Shown: piece by piece, positions 1 to 12,639 of the stretch
Layout: every line of letters starts with the position of its first letter
Position numbering within the stretch: position 1 is the stretch's first letter
Origin: Nageia nagi
Taxonomy: Eukaryota > Pinophyta
DNA length: 64,000 nt
Direction: 5' to 3'
NCBI GenBank assembly: GCA_050084985.1
Contig: JBITNC010000002.1
Coordinates: 7,130,001 to 7,194,000, forward strand
Notes under the pieces: model-generated
Seen by the model: the letters and a program-made list of their open reading frames with translations, nothing else
Databases searched by the model: none
What the model was told of the DNA's origin: nothing
Made by a program: the position numbers and the translations under genes

Positions 1-1283
1 TCATGGGAAGTAATCTTTGACCCCTTGCAAGATAATTCTCTCCCATCCATCTCAAATTTCATTACCAATTTTTTATAGTTAAAGTGAACATCTCCCAAAT
101 TATATAACCATTATACTCCTAGTATCAGATGTGGAATATCATCTAATGGGTAGATGCAAAAATCTTCCTTTACCACATAATCTTGGACTCTTATTGTAAA
201 CTTCTCCACTATTTTATCAACCAATATGAGCTTCCCATTAGCATTGGTGACATAAAACCCTTCAAAACCCTTGGTCTTGAGTCCCTTCTTATGGACAAAC
301 TCATCATTAATAAAATTATATGTTTCTCCTATATCTATAAACACCATCACATCTTAATTTGTAGCTAGCCTATTAACTTTAAGTGTGAAGTACTTGGGCA
401 CTCTATAAAGTGATGCAATCATGACCTAATGACATCATTACTATCAGAAGTGGGATGCTTTTTCCACAAGTATAACTTCCTCAAATCAAGTTCCATATTT
501 GAGTCATCATCCTCAAAAATTACTTCAATATAGTGAACTTGCCCTTTTCCAAGCATCTATAGCCATGTTCCTAGGGTTATTTGCATGTGAAGCATAGATT
601 TCTCTTCCTTAATTTGTTACTAGATTCCAAATTTGATTTTCTTTCTCTAAGAGGCTATCTTCTCTTAATGGCATAAGGTTCTACTTCCAACATCCCCTTC
701 ATAGATGCCCTTGTCCTTGGTTGGAAGGTGGGTTTTACTCTCATCACTATAGGTTCTAGATCCAACACTTTTTTTTATGGAATCCTACAATTGCATTGAG
801 GAGAAATCCTTTCCCATCCCCTTTAGTTGTTCCAACAAGCCTTTCATAAAGAGAAAGGTGAACACTTGTTCTTAAATACTAGGGACCATTACAATAATCC
901 TTTGAAATTTTATAACATACTCCTCCATAGATCCCTTTTGCATCATTATTGTCAGATATTTAAATTAATCATCTTCATCTTTCCAGTCAAATCAATCTAT
1001 GATCCTTTTATTGAAGATATATAAAGAATTTATAGCCCTATGCCTTTATGTGGTTATGCTATGTTGCCACCAATCATAAACTAGGTTGTCTAAGTGCAAT
1101 GTAACAAATTGTATGATGTCCTTTTCCACCATTGTACTAAGGGTAAAGTATGTTTAAAGCTTTTGTAGCCATGCTCTTACAATAATCTTATTACTCCCAT
1201 CAGACAAGGGTACTTGCATTTTGCTTAACCTTTTCTATAAATATATTTTATCTTCTTGAGATCTATTATGTGAATGAATTTTG
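1..1283 (-). pseudogene. Ty3/gypsy gag-protease remnant (left part of gypsy3)
   Basis: Reading leftwards on the minus strand, 1240-1030 gives a gag-like stretch with WLQKL, DIIQFVTLHLD and DWW, the pattern of plant gypsy gag. 350-111 gives a retropepsin-like stretch with VFIDIGETYNFIN, where the active Asp-Ser/Thr-Gly is now Asp-Ile-Gly, and the LILGV end motif of the family. Several stops lie between, so the copy is dead. It continues out of the window to the left. The reading can be followed across the CACTA insertion to 26882, so this is the downstream half of the element whose 5' LTR is at 27670-28460. Family assignment is from motifs; the lineage is not determined. Confidence 0.7.
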
Positions 1284-1286
1284 TTA

Positions 1287-1330
1287 CACTACTGGACAAT
1301 AGGGGTCAAGCATCAAAAATAACATCAGGC
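1287..1330 (+). repeat. CACTA1 left terminal inverted repeat
   Basis: Begins CACTACTGG. Pairs with the reverse complement of 26835-26878; the best block is the inner 14 bases, here AAAAATAACATC. Preceded by TTA, the target duplication. Confidence 0.85.
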
Positions 1331-1630
1331 CCCTTTGTATTTTTTTTTTTTAAATTAGCCCCTGATGATATGGCTGACATTAATGTGTTCATCATATCCA
1401 TTGTCAATATTTTCATCAAGAATTTCATCAGATAATGTCACACATACTATTAAGTATTTCGTAAAAATAATCACCAAAAATTTGTCATAATTTCCATCAT
1501 AAATAACATCTACATCATGCATACCATCAGGCATTCCATTTGAATGTTATTTTTCCATCAGATATACCATTAGGGAGATATTATTAAAAAAATTACATTT
1601 TTGTCAGGTATTACATCGGAGAGGATGTCG
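1310..1630. repeat. Subterminal CATCAG/CATCA motif cluster of CACTA1
   Basis: The short motif CATCA, often CATCAG or CATCAGG, recurs many times between 1310 and 1630, in both orientations (for example CCCTGATGATATGG). Such dense subterminal motifs are the usual transposase binding sites of CACTA elements. The right side, 26755-26860, has fewer copies (CCCTGATG, CCCGATGACC). Confidence 0.6.
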
Positions 1631-2394
1631 GACCTAGCGTTGGGAAGGTTGAAATTGAAAAAAAAATTATTTTGAATTTTTTTTTAATGTTTTTTTTGCT
1701 ATTTATTTAATGCCTTTTTGAAATTTAAATTGAATGACTTTTTAAATGAATTAATTCATTATAGTGAATTTTAATTTATTGATTATATTTAATTGAATTA
1801 AATAAATGTAATTGAATTAAAATTTAATTATTAATAAATTTAATGGAAGCAAAAATTAAAAATTTAACATAATTTGTAAACACATTAAAAATACAATACA
1901 TAGACATTGTAAATGTATAAAAATATCTGTAATGAAAATGTTATACAATTATCACTATCATCAGTACTATCATCTAATATAGAAACCCTCACTACCCTCA
2001 CTATCCCCTACTCTATATCGATCAGTTTCATATTCATGCTTGCTATCATGGTGTTCTTCATCCTCCACATTTACCCCCTCATTAATAGGCACTCCAGAAG
2101 AACCTTGCAGATGATAATTAAATAAATGTTAGTAAACAATCATTAATTAAAAATCATTTTATGAATATCTAATCATAATAACTAATTAACTAATAACATA
2201 GAAACTATTATGAAAAAAAAATTAATGTTATTAATATATATTAAAAGAAACAAATATTATAAAATTATTTAAGTTTAATTTTTACTAACCTATGTCAAAA
2301 TTTTTGTAGCCTAATAAATATAATCTAAGTGAACTTTTTAGTAACCTAATAAGTTTGACCTGAGTTAAAGTTTTAGCGACCTAGGTCTAACATA
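1631..2394. other. AT-rich non-coding interior of CACTA1
   Basis: Long A and T runs and TTAAT/ATTAA-rich sequence. No reading frame or RNA gene that I can support. The 70-codon open frame at 1913-2125 has no recognisable motif. Confidence 0.5.
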
Positions 2395-2600
2395 AGTCAA
2401 ATTTAGGGGTTAGGGTTAAGGGGGTTTAAGGGTTAGGTTTTAACAATTGAGGATTACAATTAGGTATAAGGTAATTTATTAGGGTAAGGGGTTAAGGATT
2501 AAGGTTAAGGTAAGTAGATAAGGGTTAGGGTTAGGAATATTTAGGGTTATGGTTATGATTTAGGGGTTAGGGTTAAGGTTAGTGTTAGTGGTAAGGGCTA
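2395..2600 (+). repeat. Degenerate telomere-like tract (TTAGGG/TTTAGGG type)
   Basis: Repeated variants of TTAGGGTT, with GGGGTTAGGGTTAAG around 2404. Copies are impure and of mixed length, so this is an interstitial, decayed telomere-like tract and not a chromosome end. It lies inside CACTA1. Confidence 0.7.
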
Positions 2601-3117
2601 GATTGAATTGAGATAAAGCATATGGATTTCATTCCTCCAACAAGATGGATGGTTCTTTAATGTCACATTTAGGCCAAAGCGATTATACTTATTTGGGATT
2701 AAACTTGTGTACTCTTAATTTCAAGGTGAACTATCATAGATGAGGTACATATGTATATTTGTTATAAATAAATGACATATATGCACTAAGATATGGGGTA
2801 TTATGTATCTAGATCTTGCTCGCTCCCATTCCCATTTGCATAGATACTCACACCCACACCCATTAATCATCTCTTTCCCTCAACATTATCTTAACCATTT
2901 TCTTCTTTTATATTGGTCACTCTCCATCACCATTATTTTAATTACTCATTTTGAAATATCATATTGCCTTTTATTTTGTAATATAAGTAGGACTTGGTAC
3001 TAATACTAGACAAATATGATTTCTCAGGCAAAGTGAGTCTCATTTTCAAATCTAGGCATACATGCAATTTGCAATTTTATAGGCGAGGCAAAGCTAGTAT
3101 CAAAAATAGTAACTAAC

Positions 3118-3410
3118 TATTAACCACTAACCACATATAACCCTAACCCTAACCACTACTAACCCTAACCGTAACCATTAACCACATCTAACCCTAACTC
3201 TAACCACTATTAACCTTAAAATCCCTAACCCTTAAAACCTTATATCGTAAACCCTAAAACCCTTAAGCTAGCCTTGAACCTTAACCTTTGAATGTTAAAA
3301 TATAAAAGCCCTAAAATTGTAAAACCTTAAACCATACACCCTAAATTGTAAACCCCTAAACCCTAAAATCTTAAACCCCTAAAAACCTAAACCTTTAAAC
3401 CTAATAAATC
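3118..3410 (-). repeat. Degenerate telomere-like tract (CCCTAA type)
   Basis: Repeats of AACCCTAACC and AACCCTAAA, opposite in orientation to the tract at 2395-2600. The flanking sequence at about 3401-3465 resembles that at 2310-2380, so the block seems to have been duplicated. Confidence 0.7.
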
Positions 3411-3455
3411 TAATCTAAGTAAATTTTTTACTAACCAAAATGTTTGATATGAGTT

Positions 3456-4000
3456 AAAGTTTTAGCATATGGTTAGGGTTATGGTTACGATTTTGGGGTT
3501 ACGATTAAGGTTAGTGTTAGTGGTAAGGGTTAGGGGTAAGCATTTAGGGTAAGGGTTAGTGTACATGCATAAATATATTTTAGATATGGAATCATGTATA
3601 ATGTATTATATGACTTAAAAATTAATGATAATCATGAGCTCATATATTTTTCAATATTATTATTGCATGGGTTGATCGATAATTGAACTGAGAGGGAATT
3701 TTATATTTTATTTTTGGTTCTTAGCATGGTAGTTAAGATTATTGGTTAAAGGTTGATGGAAACAATCTTCTAGGATTGATTTTCATTATCTTTTCAATTC
3801 TTTTTTACTAACCTAAGTTATATTTTAAAGAAACTAATTCAAATTTTTATTAATTTAAGTCTAACCCAAGTTGTAACATAAGTTAAAGTTTTACTAAGTT
3901 AAGCCTGAAAACCTTTCTCAAAACCCTAAACCCTTAAGCTCTTAAACCCTAACCCCATAAACCTTAAATCTTAAACCATTGTAAAACTATAAACCCTTAA
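3456..4000. repeat. Further telomere-like tracts in alternating orientation
   Basis: 3466-3560 carries GGTTAGGG-type copies and 3915-3980 carries AACCCTAAACCC-type copies. The GAGTTAAAGTTTTAG flank seen near 2360 and 3450 recurs in altered form near 3880. This supports repeated local duplication of a module with a telomere-like core. Confidence 0.55.
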
Positions 4001-5645
4001 TCTCTAAGTTAACATTAGTAAGTAAAATATGTAAAACATATATTAACATTTAAAAATTAAATATAATTAATTAATTTAAAGCATCTAAGGTTTTCATACG
4101 TGCTTACCATTTCAGCATCCACCTTTCCAACAAGCTTTGCAAAACCTTCTTTAAGTTCATATTTGCTTTTCTCCTTTATTGAAAGGCAGTTATATCTTGA
4201 TAACTATAAAAAATTTAAAAAATTAATAAATATTTAATTATGTGAAGTATAAATATTAAAGAATTCATTAAATTAGTACTTACAAACTTGGCATCTAACC
4301 TATCTTTCTTACTAAACTCGTATGATGTGTACCCATAGATAATGATATGAAAAAATTGACATGTTCGTGAAGCTTTTTGCTACTACAAGGGTTCTTGTGT
4401 TGCTACATGATGCTCCTCAGTTGCATTCAATTTTATCACTAACTGTTTCCACACTTTTGGATCACAACTAGCCTTTCTATGGTAATGGGTATGCTTGGAT
4501 GGGTCAAGAGACTTTATTATGCACCTAAAATGGTCTCTCCTCTAATTTAGGGTCCTTTCTACCATGGTTAGTGCAAACTCTGCATTAAACGTATGTCCAA
4601 AATCTCTTATGGGAGCACTTACAAATTTTATTTTAGTTGTAAAATACATGATTATAAAAATTAGTTTTTAATTTTTAGAAAATAAGATTTTTTTATCAAA
4701 ATATTATTAATAATAATATAAAAAAAATGTACTACTCTTGTCTTGTGATTTTCAATCAAGATCTAAGGTCTTCGCAAAAAAATTGCATGTATACTTCCTT
4801 AGATGGTCATAAAAAACTTTCCCTGTAAAATTTTTGAAAATAAGGGTAAATTATTGTATTACAAATATATATTTAAATGTATTGATTTTCAAACATAAAT
4901 GCATTGATTGTACATACCTGCTTTATCCTCAATTACTTCACCATCAAGTTTCACTCTTATCTCAACTCAAAGTGAATCGATCAATGTGAGGAAGGTTGGG
5001 GGTCTTGATTTATTGACTCTATAGTTTCAACACTCAAGTCACCTTTACCAATATTTTAATTAATAGTTAAACAAAATGAATAATAAATGAAAACATAATA
5101 ATAATTAAAATATTTTTAAAAATTTAAGTCATGCAAAAGTATTACCATGTGGAGTGGTTGGAGGCAACGGTGAGTTGGTACGTTGGTTGCAACTAACTGC
5201 ATGAGAGGTCCCAATACCTTGCATCCTATCCATTTATTTTTTTGTTAATATTTAACTAACTTATTTCAACACTTGCTTAAGTGTTTCCATATGAAAAAAA
5301 ATAAATAAAAAATATTATTTATCTTAAGAACTAACTAGCATTAAAGAAAAAATAAATTAATAATAAACTAGTACATACTAATACTTACAAATATTTTTTT
5401 ATCAACTTCATATATTGTTGATACTTTTTTTCCTCTTTTTGTATGTCTCCTCTCTTCATTCTCATTGGATCTCCTCCTCTAATCCTCTTTACTACTCATG
5501 ATAATATATAAATAAAATAAATAAATAACCCATTAATAAACATACAATAAATAATACTTTATAAATTTTTAAAAATATTAAAATCAATAATTTAAAACAA
5601 AAATAATTTATACAAGTCTTAAAAAATAAATTCAAAAATATTAAC
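4001..5645. other. AT-rich non-coding interior of CACTA1
   Basis: No recognisable coding sequence. Long TTAAT-rich stretches alternate with less biased patches (4380-4620 and 4960-5220) that could be decayed exons, but I find no motif to name them. Confidence 0.4.
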
Positions 5646-6360
5646 ATATATTTAAACATGTACCCTAAATCGTAAATCTTTAACCCTAAATATTAAACAT
5701 TATACCCCCTTCTTTAACTCTAACCCCTAAGTCTTAAACCTTAAATATTTAATCATAAATCCTATACCCTAAACCCTAAAGCCTAAATCATAAACTCTTT
5801 ACCCTATACTTTATACCTTAAAACTATATCTTGAACCTTAAACCCTAAAGGTACCCTAAATAGTTAACCGTAAACATTAAACATTAAACCCTAAACCTTA
5901 AATATTTAACACTAAACATTAAACATTATACCCCCTTATTTAACCCCAATTATTCAACTCTAAATATTAAACATTAAACCCTAAATATTTAACCATAAAC
6001 TAAAAATCATGTACCCTAAACCCTAAATCTTTAACCCTAAATATTAAACATTATACCCCCTTCTTTAACCTTAAAACCTAACTCGTAAACCTTAAATCCT
6101 AAATCTTTAATCATAAATCCTTAATCATAAATCTTTAATCATAAATCCCTATTTAAAACATAAACCATATACCCTAAACCCTAAACATTCAAGCTTAACC
6201 CCTAAACTCTAACCATATATCCCAAAACCATAAACCTATATCTTGAACCCTAAATATAGAGGTTTGAACCATAAATCCTAAATCATAAGTTCTAAACATT
6301 TAACCCTAGTTATTAAACCCTAATCCTTAAACCCTAAAATTTTAAGCCCCTAAGTCATCA
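5646..6360 (-). repeat. Long degenerate CCCTAAA-like tract
   Basis: About 700 bp of impure CCCTAAA/ACCCTAAAT/ATTAAACCC copies, the largest telomere-like block in the window. Units vary from 6 to 10 bases, with many substitutions, so no pure array is left. Confidence 0.7.
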
Positions 6361-6899
6361 TTTTTATTATTAATTGAGATTTTTTTAATAGTATCTCAAC
6401 ATTTTTTAAATAATATATACTAACTATTATTTCTAAATTGATTTAATTATAAACTAGGCAAGTGACTTCATTACATCAATATCATCATTGGATTTTATCA
6501 TTATATCGAGTCATAGGAGGAATGATACACCATATGTCTACTAATTTAGATGAGGATGAGATTATACAACCATTGATTCTCGATAATAAGAGGATGGATG
6601 AGGATGAAGTATATGCATGTCATTAATGTGCATACAAATTTCATTAGAAATGTAGGATCTCATTTAAATAATATGCAATATTTAATTAGGTTCTATTTAT
6701 ATGGATAATGTTACAAGAATATAACTCCATTCCTAGTCGAATGAGTGACGATCCATGTTTACCATTTGAAGATGATGAAGATGTTGAGGTAATTAACATT
6801 TAATTATGATTTGGTTTTTCATATTAGCATTAAATCCTATCAATATTTCTTATTTATATTTATGTTTTAATAATTAGGCCCAACATCGATAATTCTTAT

Positions 6900-8180
6900 T
6901 AAAATATCTTAAGTCAATCAAGAAAAGAGATAACATAGCCACATAGTTTTTTCCAACAAGATGTGCTTTCCCAAGATATGAATTGATGGTTGATCATTAA
7001 ATAATAGGATGGAATGATGATATCAATTTTTATTTCAATACATCTATTTTATGTGGGTGTTCAAGTTGTAAGGGGATAGAATAACAACTAAGGGAATTTG
7101 TAGAAATACATTATTATGATGTTGATGGCCTACCAAAGATAGAGGGTACAATACCTCCTATAGTATGCAAAAACCCCTTTAGTCCAATTGAACCTACTAG
7201 ATGTTTTGGACATCTAAAAGAGGATGTTGAACAAAAAACACAACCTATAAACTCATCAGATGAAAATCATGAGCCAATTAATCTACCTATTGTAAGAATG
7301 AAACATCAAGAACAACTTCAAAGATCCCTTGCAAATACTTGTGCAACTCAGGAGCTAGTTGAGCTACTATTTGAGGGTGTTGGTGATTTAGATTTGTCAA
7401 CTAATGAATTAAAATTATATAAGCCTACATATGAACATAAAAAATACAATGGATGACCTGAATAATATCCTTTTCCAAGAGTGTATGAGCTATTCATTTA
7501 TTATGGTAAATCATACGTGATCAAACCTTCTAAAGTTCTAGGGAATGGTGGTATGGGATATTACATATTATCACCAATGAAAGTTCATCATGTATGATAA
7601 GTATATCATTAATGCTATTTTGTTTGCCAACTTACACTCATCATGAATGGGTAAGATTGATTGCTTCTTTGTTTAGTATGTCTACATATGGCATGTGTAG
7701 AAATTCCTCAACAATTGAAGGTAATGATCATAATCACATTAATGGTTGATGTCCTAGGCTACATGGAAATATTGCAACATACATAAATAGTTCTAAAGGT
7801 AATGAATTTTCAATGAACTATGAATTTCATAAATTTCCACATGAAAAAGAAGAATTCATGAGTATAAAAGCAAAAAATTATGTATGCATTATTCCTATTG
7901 TAAATATTAAACTTAAAGATGAGCTAAGGTACATCAACAATTACCAGATAGTTATGATCATTACGTAAGATATTCTAAACATCCACCAATTATGCATCAA
8001 AAAAATACAAATTAGAGGTAGAGGAAGAGACAACATGAAGTATAAAGTGTTGATGATTATACATGTTTCCTTATAAACCCAAATCCAAGGCCTCATGTTC
8101 ATGTAGTCATCGATCCAAATAATGAGGATGATGATAATCATGAAGAAATAGAGGATATTAATGATCACCAAGAACAAAGT
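6900..8180 (+). pseudogene. Possible N-terminal part of the CACTA1 transposase
   Basis: Plus-strand frames between 6950 and 8180 show a Cys-rich patch near 7055 (CGCSSCKG, like the Cys-rich transposase-associated domain of plant CACTA proteins). An acidic stretch with HVHVVIDPNNEDDD near 8096-8140 runs into the recognised transposase frame. Stops and frame changes are frequent. Position and collinearity suggest it is the start of the transposase, but the similarity is weak. Confidence 0.35.
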
Positions 8181-8183
8181 GCA

Positions 8184-8465
8184 TTGACTTATTTAATTAA
8201 GTCAATATTCTATCTAGATGGTGATGATCAACATACACGTGATGATGATGTCTTTGAAAAAGACAACTTGTATAGTGCTTCCAAAAACCTTCTATATAAA
8301 GGAGCATGTTTGATCATGTTATCAAAAACCCTACTTTTGATGAATTTAGAAGCCAAACATGGATGGTTAGATAGAATTTTCATTGATCTTCTTCAATATG
8401 TATTTTTTTCATTAACATTTTAATTATGCTATATTTTTTTAACATCTATTATATAAATGATATTG

Positions 8466-8518
<53 letters not shown>

Positions 8519-10003
8519 ATTTTATTATTATTTGAGGTATTATAGGTTACTAAAAGAGAAGGTTCTTCTAGATGATAATGTCCTCCCTACTTCATGTAGA
8601 AAGACACATGAAATTTTAGAGGATGTAAGTGTAGAGTTTCATTCGTACCATGCTTGTATTAATGATTGCATATTGTATAAAGGACCATATGCAACTTTAA
8701 GTACATGTTCAAAGTGTAGTACAAATAGGTACCAATAAGGAACAAAAGGGAAAATCATTCCTCAAAAGGTTGTTTTCCATATGCCAATCATTCCTATGTT
8801 GATTTGAATATTTCGGTTTAAGTCACTTGCATAGTACATGGATTGGCATAGAATTGCAGATGATGTACTATGTATTCCTATAGATAGTAGAGTAATGAGA
8901 CATATAGAAGATACATAGTCAGATAAATTTTGGCATGAACCTAGGAATGTCAAATCAGGTTTAACAATTGATGGTGTTAATCCATTTTCCATACAATCAT
9001 CTACTTATTCATTGTAGCCTATTGTTGTAGTCAACTACAACTTACCTGCATGGATGTCTATAAAAAAAGAACATTTGATGTTGACTATTATAGTTATTGA
9101 AAAAAATCAAGTGAAAAATATGGATATCTACCTTGAACCATTAATTGATGAATTAATGCAATCATGGAATGGAATTCATAGTGTGATTGATATAAGTAGA
9201 CATATCTAATAGAGGTCATTCACACTACATGGCATACTATATTGGACTATACATGACCTTCTAAGAATTACTATTTGTTCATGTAAGTGTATTATTACAA
9301 CCTTTATTACATATGCATTGTATAAGAAATCAATCTCGTAAATATTTAATTTTCTCTTACTTGATGATAATGCTTTCTCAAATAAAATTTTTACAGGCTT
9401 TTAGAAAAAAGTTTATCATGTTTGCCCAAAGTGTGCAGAAAATCTCATAGCAAGGTATTCAAGTGTGATGAGGAAGATGGAATACCTTGGAAATAGAAAA
9501 TATTTTCCAATGGATCATGAATTTTGTGGGTGTAAGTAATCATATTTTGATAGTAAGTTTGATTACACCCCCACCCATAATTATGCTACTCCTATTTATT
9601 AGAGGGAAATGTACCAACAAAGTGAAGACATATGTTGGGGAAAGTTTCATGAGGAAAAATGGCATGAAGACCCAAATGATTTTATTGTTGGTGAATATGA
9701 TTTACCTAAAGGTCAATTTTAACAAAATATATCATTATGTTTAGTTATTATAAAAAAAAACACACATTTATAGTATTCCAATTTCATTACTTTACTAATT
9801 AATGGTTGACTTTACATGTATTTTATAGGCATGAAAATATTCTCAATCTTTTATAAACTTTCATACTATAAGCACTTGTTAGAGGCACATTTAATGGATC
9901 CTATGCACATTGTAAAGAATGTTACATCTTCTTTGTATCGATGTACAACAACTATAGAATCTGATACTGTTAATGTAAGAAATGACTTAAGAGACACTAA
10001 CAT
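8184..10003 (+). pseudogene. CACTA1 TNP2-type transposase, first half (broken)
   Basis: Family motifs appear in the expected order on the plus strand. At 8260-8400 is the DNLYSASKNLLYKGACL...GWLDRIFIDLLQ block. At 8650-8738 is HACINDCILYKGPYA followed by a C-x2-C pair. At 8930-9180 are GLTIDGVNPFS, VNYNLPAW and the NMDIYLEPLIDEL block of the catalytic region. At 9415-9520 is another Cys pair and YFPMDHEF. At 9895-10015 is LMDPMHIVKNVTSSLY. Many stops and shifts are present, so no protein can be made. Introns are likely but not assigned. The gene is cut at 10003 by gypsy1 and resumes at about 23830. Confidence 0.75.
8476..8521. repeat. (AT)n microsatellite
   Basis: About 20 consecutive AT dinucleotides with slightly impure ends, in what would be an intron or spacer of the CACTA1 transposase gene. 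Confidence 0.9.
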
Positions 10004-10618
10004 TATAGATGCCTAAAAATGAAATTCTTATTTATTAAATAATTCATTTTATAGCATCGAGGCATATGTATTGTAATTAGGGTTAGAAATATAACCAAGG
10101 TAATGTAATCAATGTAATGGACCATCGTGTAATGTAATAGGTGTCAAATATCAAGAGAGACACCTTAAATAGTGTAGAAGGAAATGATCCCAAGAATCAA
10201 AACATTGCTATAATTGAACATCAAAGGAAACATAAATGACATCGATGAATATCAAGAGAAAGAGATCAAAACATCCAATATCATTTATACCTGACCAATA
10301 ATGGTATTTTGTAACACCACCTCTGCATAGATTTGTCAAACCCTTTGTCTTGCTTCACACATATTTATTTTTGTTCATAGATATGCATATTTCACCCAGC
10401 TAACAATGTGCCCTTATGTCATTAGCAACATTTGCTTTTTATGGTATATTATTACGATTGATGTATAATCTTTATTATTTCATTTGGATGCGAGTTTAAT
10501 GAAGGTACATTATTTATCATGTTCGTTTGATGTCATATTTCTGATATATGCTTCAAAAAATATATTATAGATAAATAGTGTGTTGATTTATTATTTATGT
10601 ATTATTTTGAAGTCTACA
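10004..10618 (+). repeat. gypsy1 5' LTR
   Basis: Starts TATAGATGCC (the 3' copy has TGTAGATGCC, so the expected TG has mutated here) and ends GTCTACA. It is followed by TTTTGGTGAACTC, where a primer binding site should be; I cannot assign the tRNA. Confidence 0.82.
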
Positions 10619-10991
10619 TTTTGGTGAACTCAACTATTTTGATTAATCTTGCCTTATCAATGAGATCTCAAGAAAATTCTTAAAAGGATAAATGTTGTTA
10701 AAGGTGTTCATAAACTAATTTTACACTGCTAGTAGCATGAAAAATGGAACAAGCTCTAGCATGGATAACACATTTAAACAAATAATTAGAGGATATAACT
10801 AAGTAGATGGCATCAATATAGAGTTCAGAAAGTAATTCATAGTAAATTCCACACCTAACAATAGTTGTAAGATTAAATAATCTTGAGAATAGTAATAGAT
10901 TCCACCAAAAAGAAAAATATTATGATGGTATATTTATCTCACCCTTATCCGATGATACCTACAATTATCCCCTACCACCCAAGCATGAGGC
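10619..10991 (+). other. gypsy1 leader
   Basis: Untranslated leader between LTR and gag, interrupted by the solo LTR that follows. No open frame. 10987-10991 is GAGGC, the left target duplication of that solo LTR. Confidence 0.5.
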
Positions 10992-11494
10992 TGTTATAAA
11001 ATTATATATTATGGAGCAATGGAACACATAAAATATTGCAAAAAATATAAACATAGAAAATGCATAAACAAGAGAGACACAGATATACATGGTTCACCCA
11101 GTTTGGGCTACGTCCACATCGAATAGCCAGTCCTTCCTTTCTATTATCCAGCAAAATGAAGAAATACAACCTACAGTAGATCCGTTGTAATATCCTCTAT
11201 TTTCTCTCACGTCTCATGTCTCTGTTTCTCACTCACCCAATGCACGTCTACTACAATGCACTCATACAAAGAGAGGGGTTTATATCTAGGGCATAAAACC
11301 CTAAACCAAACATAAGTTCTACCGTCAGATCATTTGCCTAATGAACAGCCCAGATTGACTAGAAATTACTATACTTTTATAAGACGATTTTACTAGAAAT
11401 TGCAACCCCCCTGTGTGGAGGGGTGTACAAACTTCCTGGGGTATACATCTGGTTGAAATAAAGAATTCTGAATAATCATGCTCCACACACAACA
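10992..11494 (-). mobile_element. Solo LTR (503 bp) inserted in the gypsy1 leader
   Basis: Begins TGTTATAAAA, ends CACACAACA, and is flanked on both sides by the exact 5-bp repeat GAGGC (10987-10991 and 11495-11499). This is diagnostic of an LTR-element insertion reduced by LTR-LTR recombination. It contains the hairpin motif shared by other LTRs in this window (11089-11117). Orientation is inferred as minus because copia LTRs in minus orientation here carry the motif on the plus strand. Confidence 0.82.
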
Positions 11495-11512
11495 GAGGCC
11501 CCCAAGTTCAAG

Positions 11513-12620
11513 ATGTTTAGTGATGAACAAGACCCAAAGCAACATTGTATCAGCTTTCAGGAGGAGTGCTTGTTGAAATTGGGATTGGAGGAGAAGTTGA
11601 TGGTAAAAAATTTCCCAAGGAGTTTAAAAGGTGACACTAGTTATTGTTTCTACAATTTGCCAAGAGGATCAATAGATTCATTCAAGTTATTGGTAAAAGT
11701 GTCCATGGGTCGATACAAGTATAATGTTAAAGAGTAAGGAATTGTTATAGAGTTATATGTAATGCGCCAAGGAAATAATAAAACCCTAGAGAAGTATATT
11801 CAAAGATTCAAAAAGGTATGGCAATCTATTCATAGTAAATTAGATGAGAGTGAAAATTGTGGTATATTTAGATATTCTATTTTACCAATCATTAATTTGC
11901 ATGCTCCAACTGAGAAGAGTATTGGATTTGAGGTATTAGTAAAAGAATTATTACAAAAAAAGAAATTTCTACTTGAGTTAGGAGATCTCAAGTATACATA
12001 TACTCCTTACAATAAGGAAACTTGTAGGACATACACAAAAAAGGAGGAAAAGATTATGAATATGGATGATGCACCTACATCCCCACCTACTTTGACATAA
12101 TCAGCTACAACAAGAGATAGATGATATACATTTCCAATTCAACCAAGGTTTATTCTAAGAGATATGATGAAAAGAGGTTTATTACAACCATTAGAAAAAT
12201 GGTACAAAATGATAATATTCCTATGGGAAAATTTGATTCTTATTGTACTTATCATCAAAGAAAAGGTCATGCTACAAATTTTTGTAAAGCATTAGAGGTA
12301 GTAATTTTGGATCTCATTGCCCAGGGGAGATACGAAATTGATCAAATAGATTTAGATCTAGAGGTAACATTGAATATAGTTTCAACTGATAAAGAAGTTT
12401 GTGTAGGATTAATAAGGGGGTGTCCAAGGAATATTTCAAATTTGGTTACTATTGAACAAGTAAGTGTCCCATATAATCAAAAAAATTATAGCATGATTGA
12501 GCAATTAAAAACTATTACTACCAAGATTAGTTTGTATAATCTCATATCTACATCTAAAACACATAGGGATATATTATATGCTTTGTTAAAAAAAAAAAGT
12601 CCCTACTAATATGTCTGCTA
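11513..12620 (+). pseudogene. gypsy1 gag (broken)
   Basis: Three plus-strand open stretches are collinear with a Tat-type gag. 11513-11737 has the CYNLPRGSIDSFKLL capsid-type block. 11762-12100 starts MRQGNNKTLEKYIQRFKKVW, the usual R-Q-x-x-x-E-x-L-x-x-Y-x-x-R-F pattern. 12121-12609 has CTYHQRKGHATNFCKAL, a zinc-knuckle-like Cys-His-His-Cys motif. Two stops separate the pieces. Confidence 0.72.
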
Positions 12621-12639
12621 CCATGTTTTCAAAAAAAAC

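Noticed and set aside
2395-6360. True telomere or chromosome end
   Set aside because: Tracts are impure, alternate in orientation and lie inside a transposon with sequence on both sides.
11089-11117. GGTTCACCC resembles a tRNA B box
   Set aside because: No A box at the right distance and no cloverleaf; the motif recurs in LTRs as a simple hairpin.
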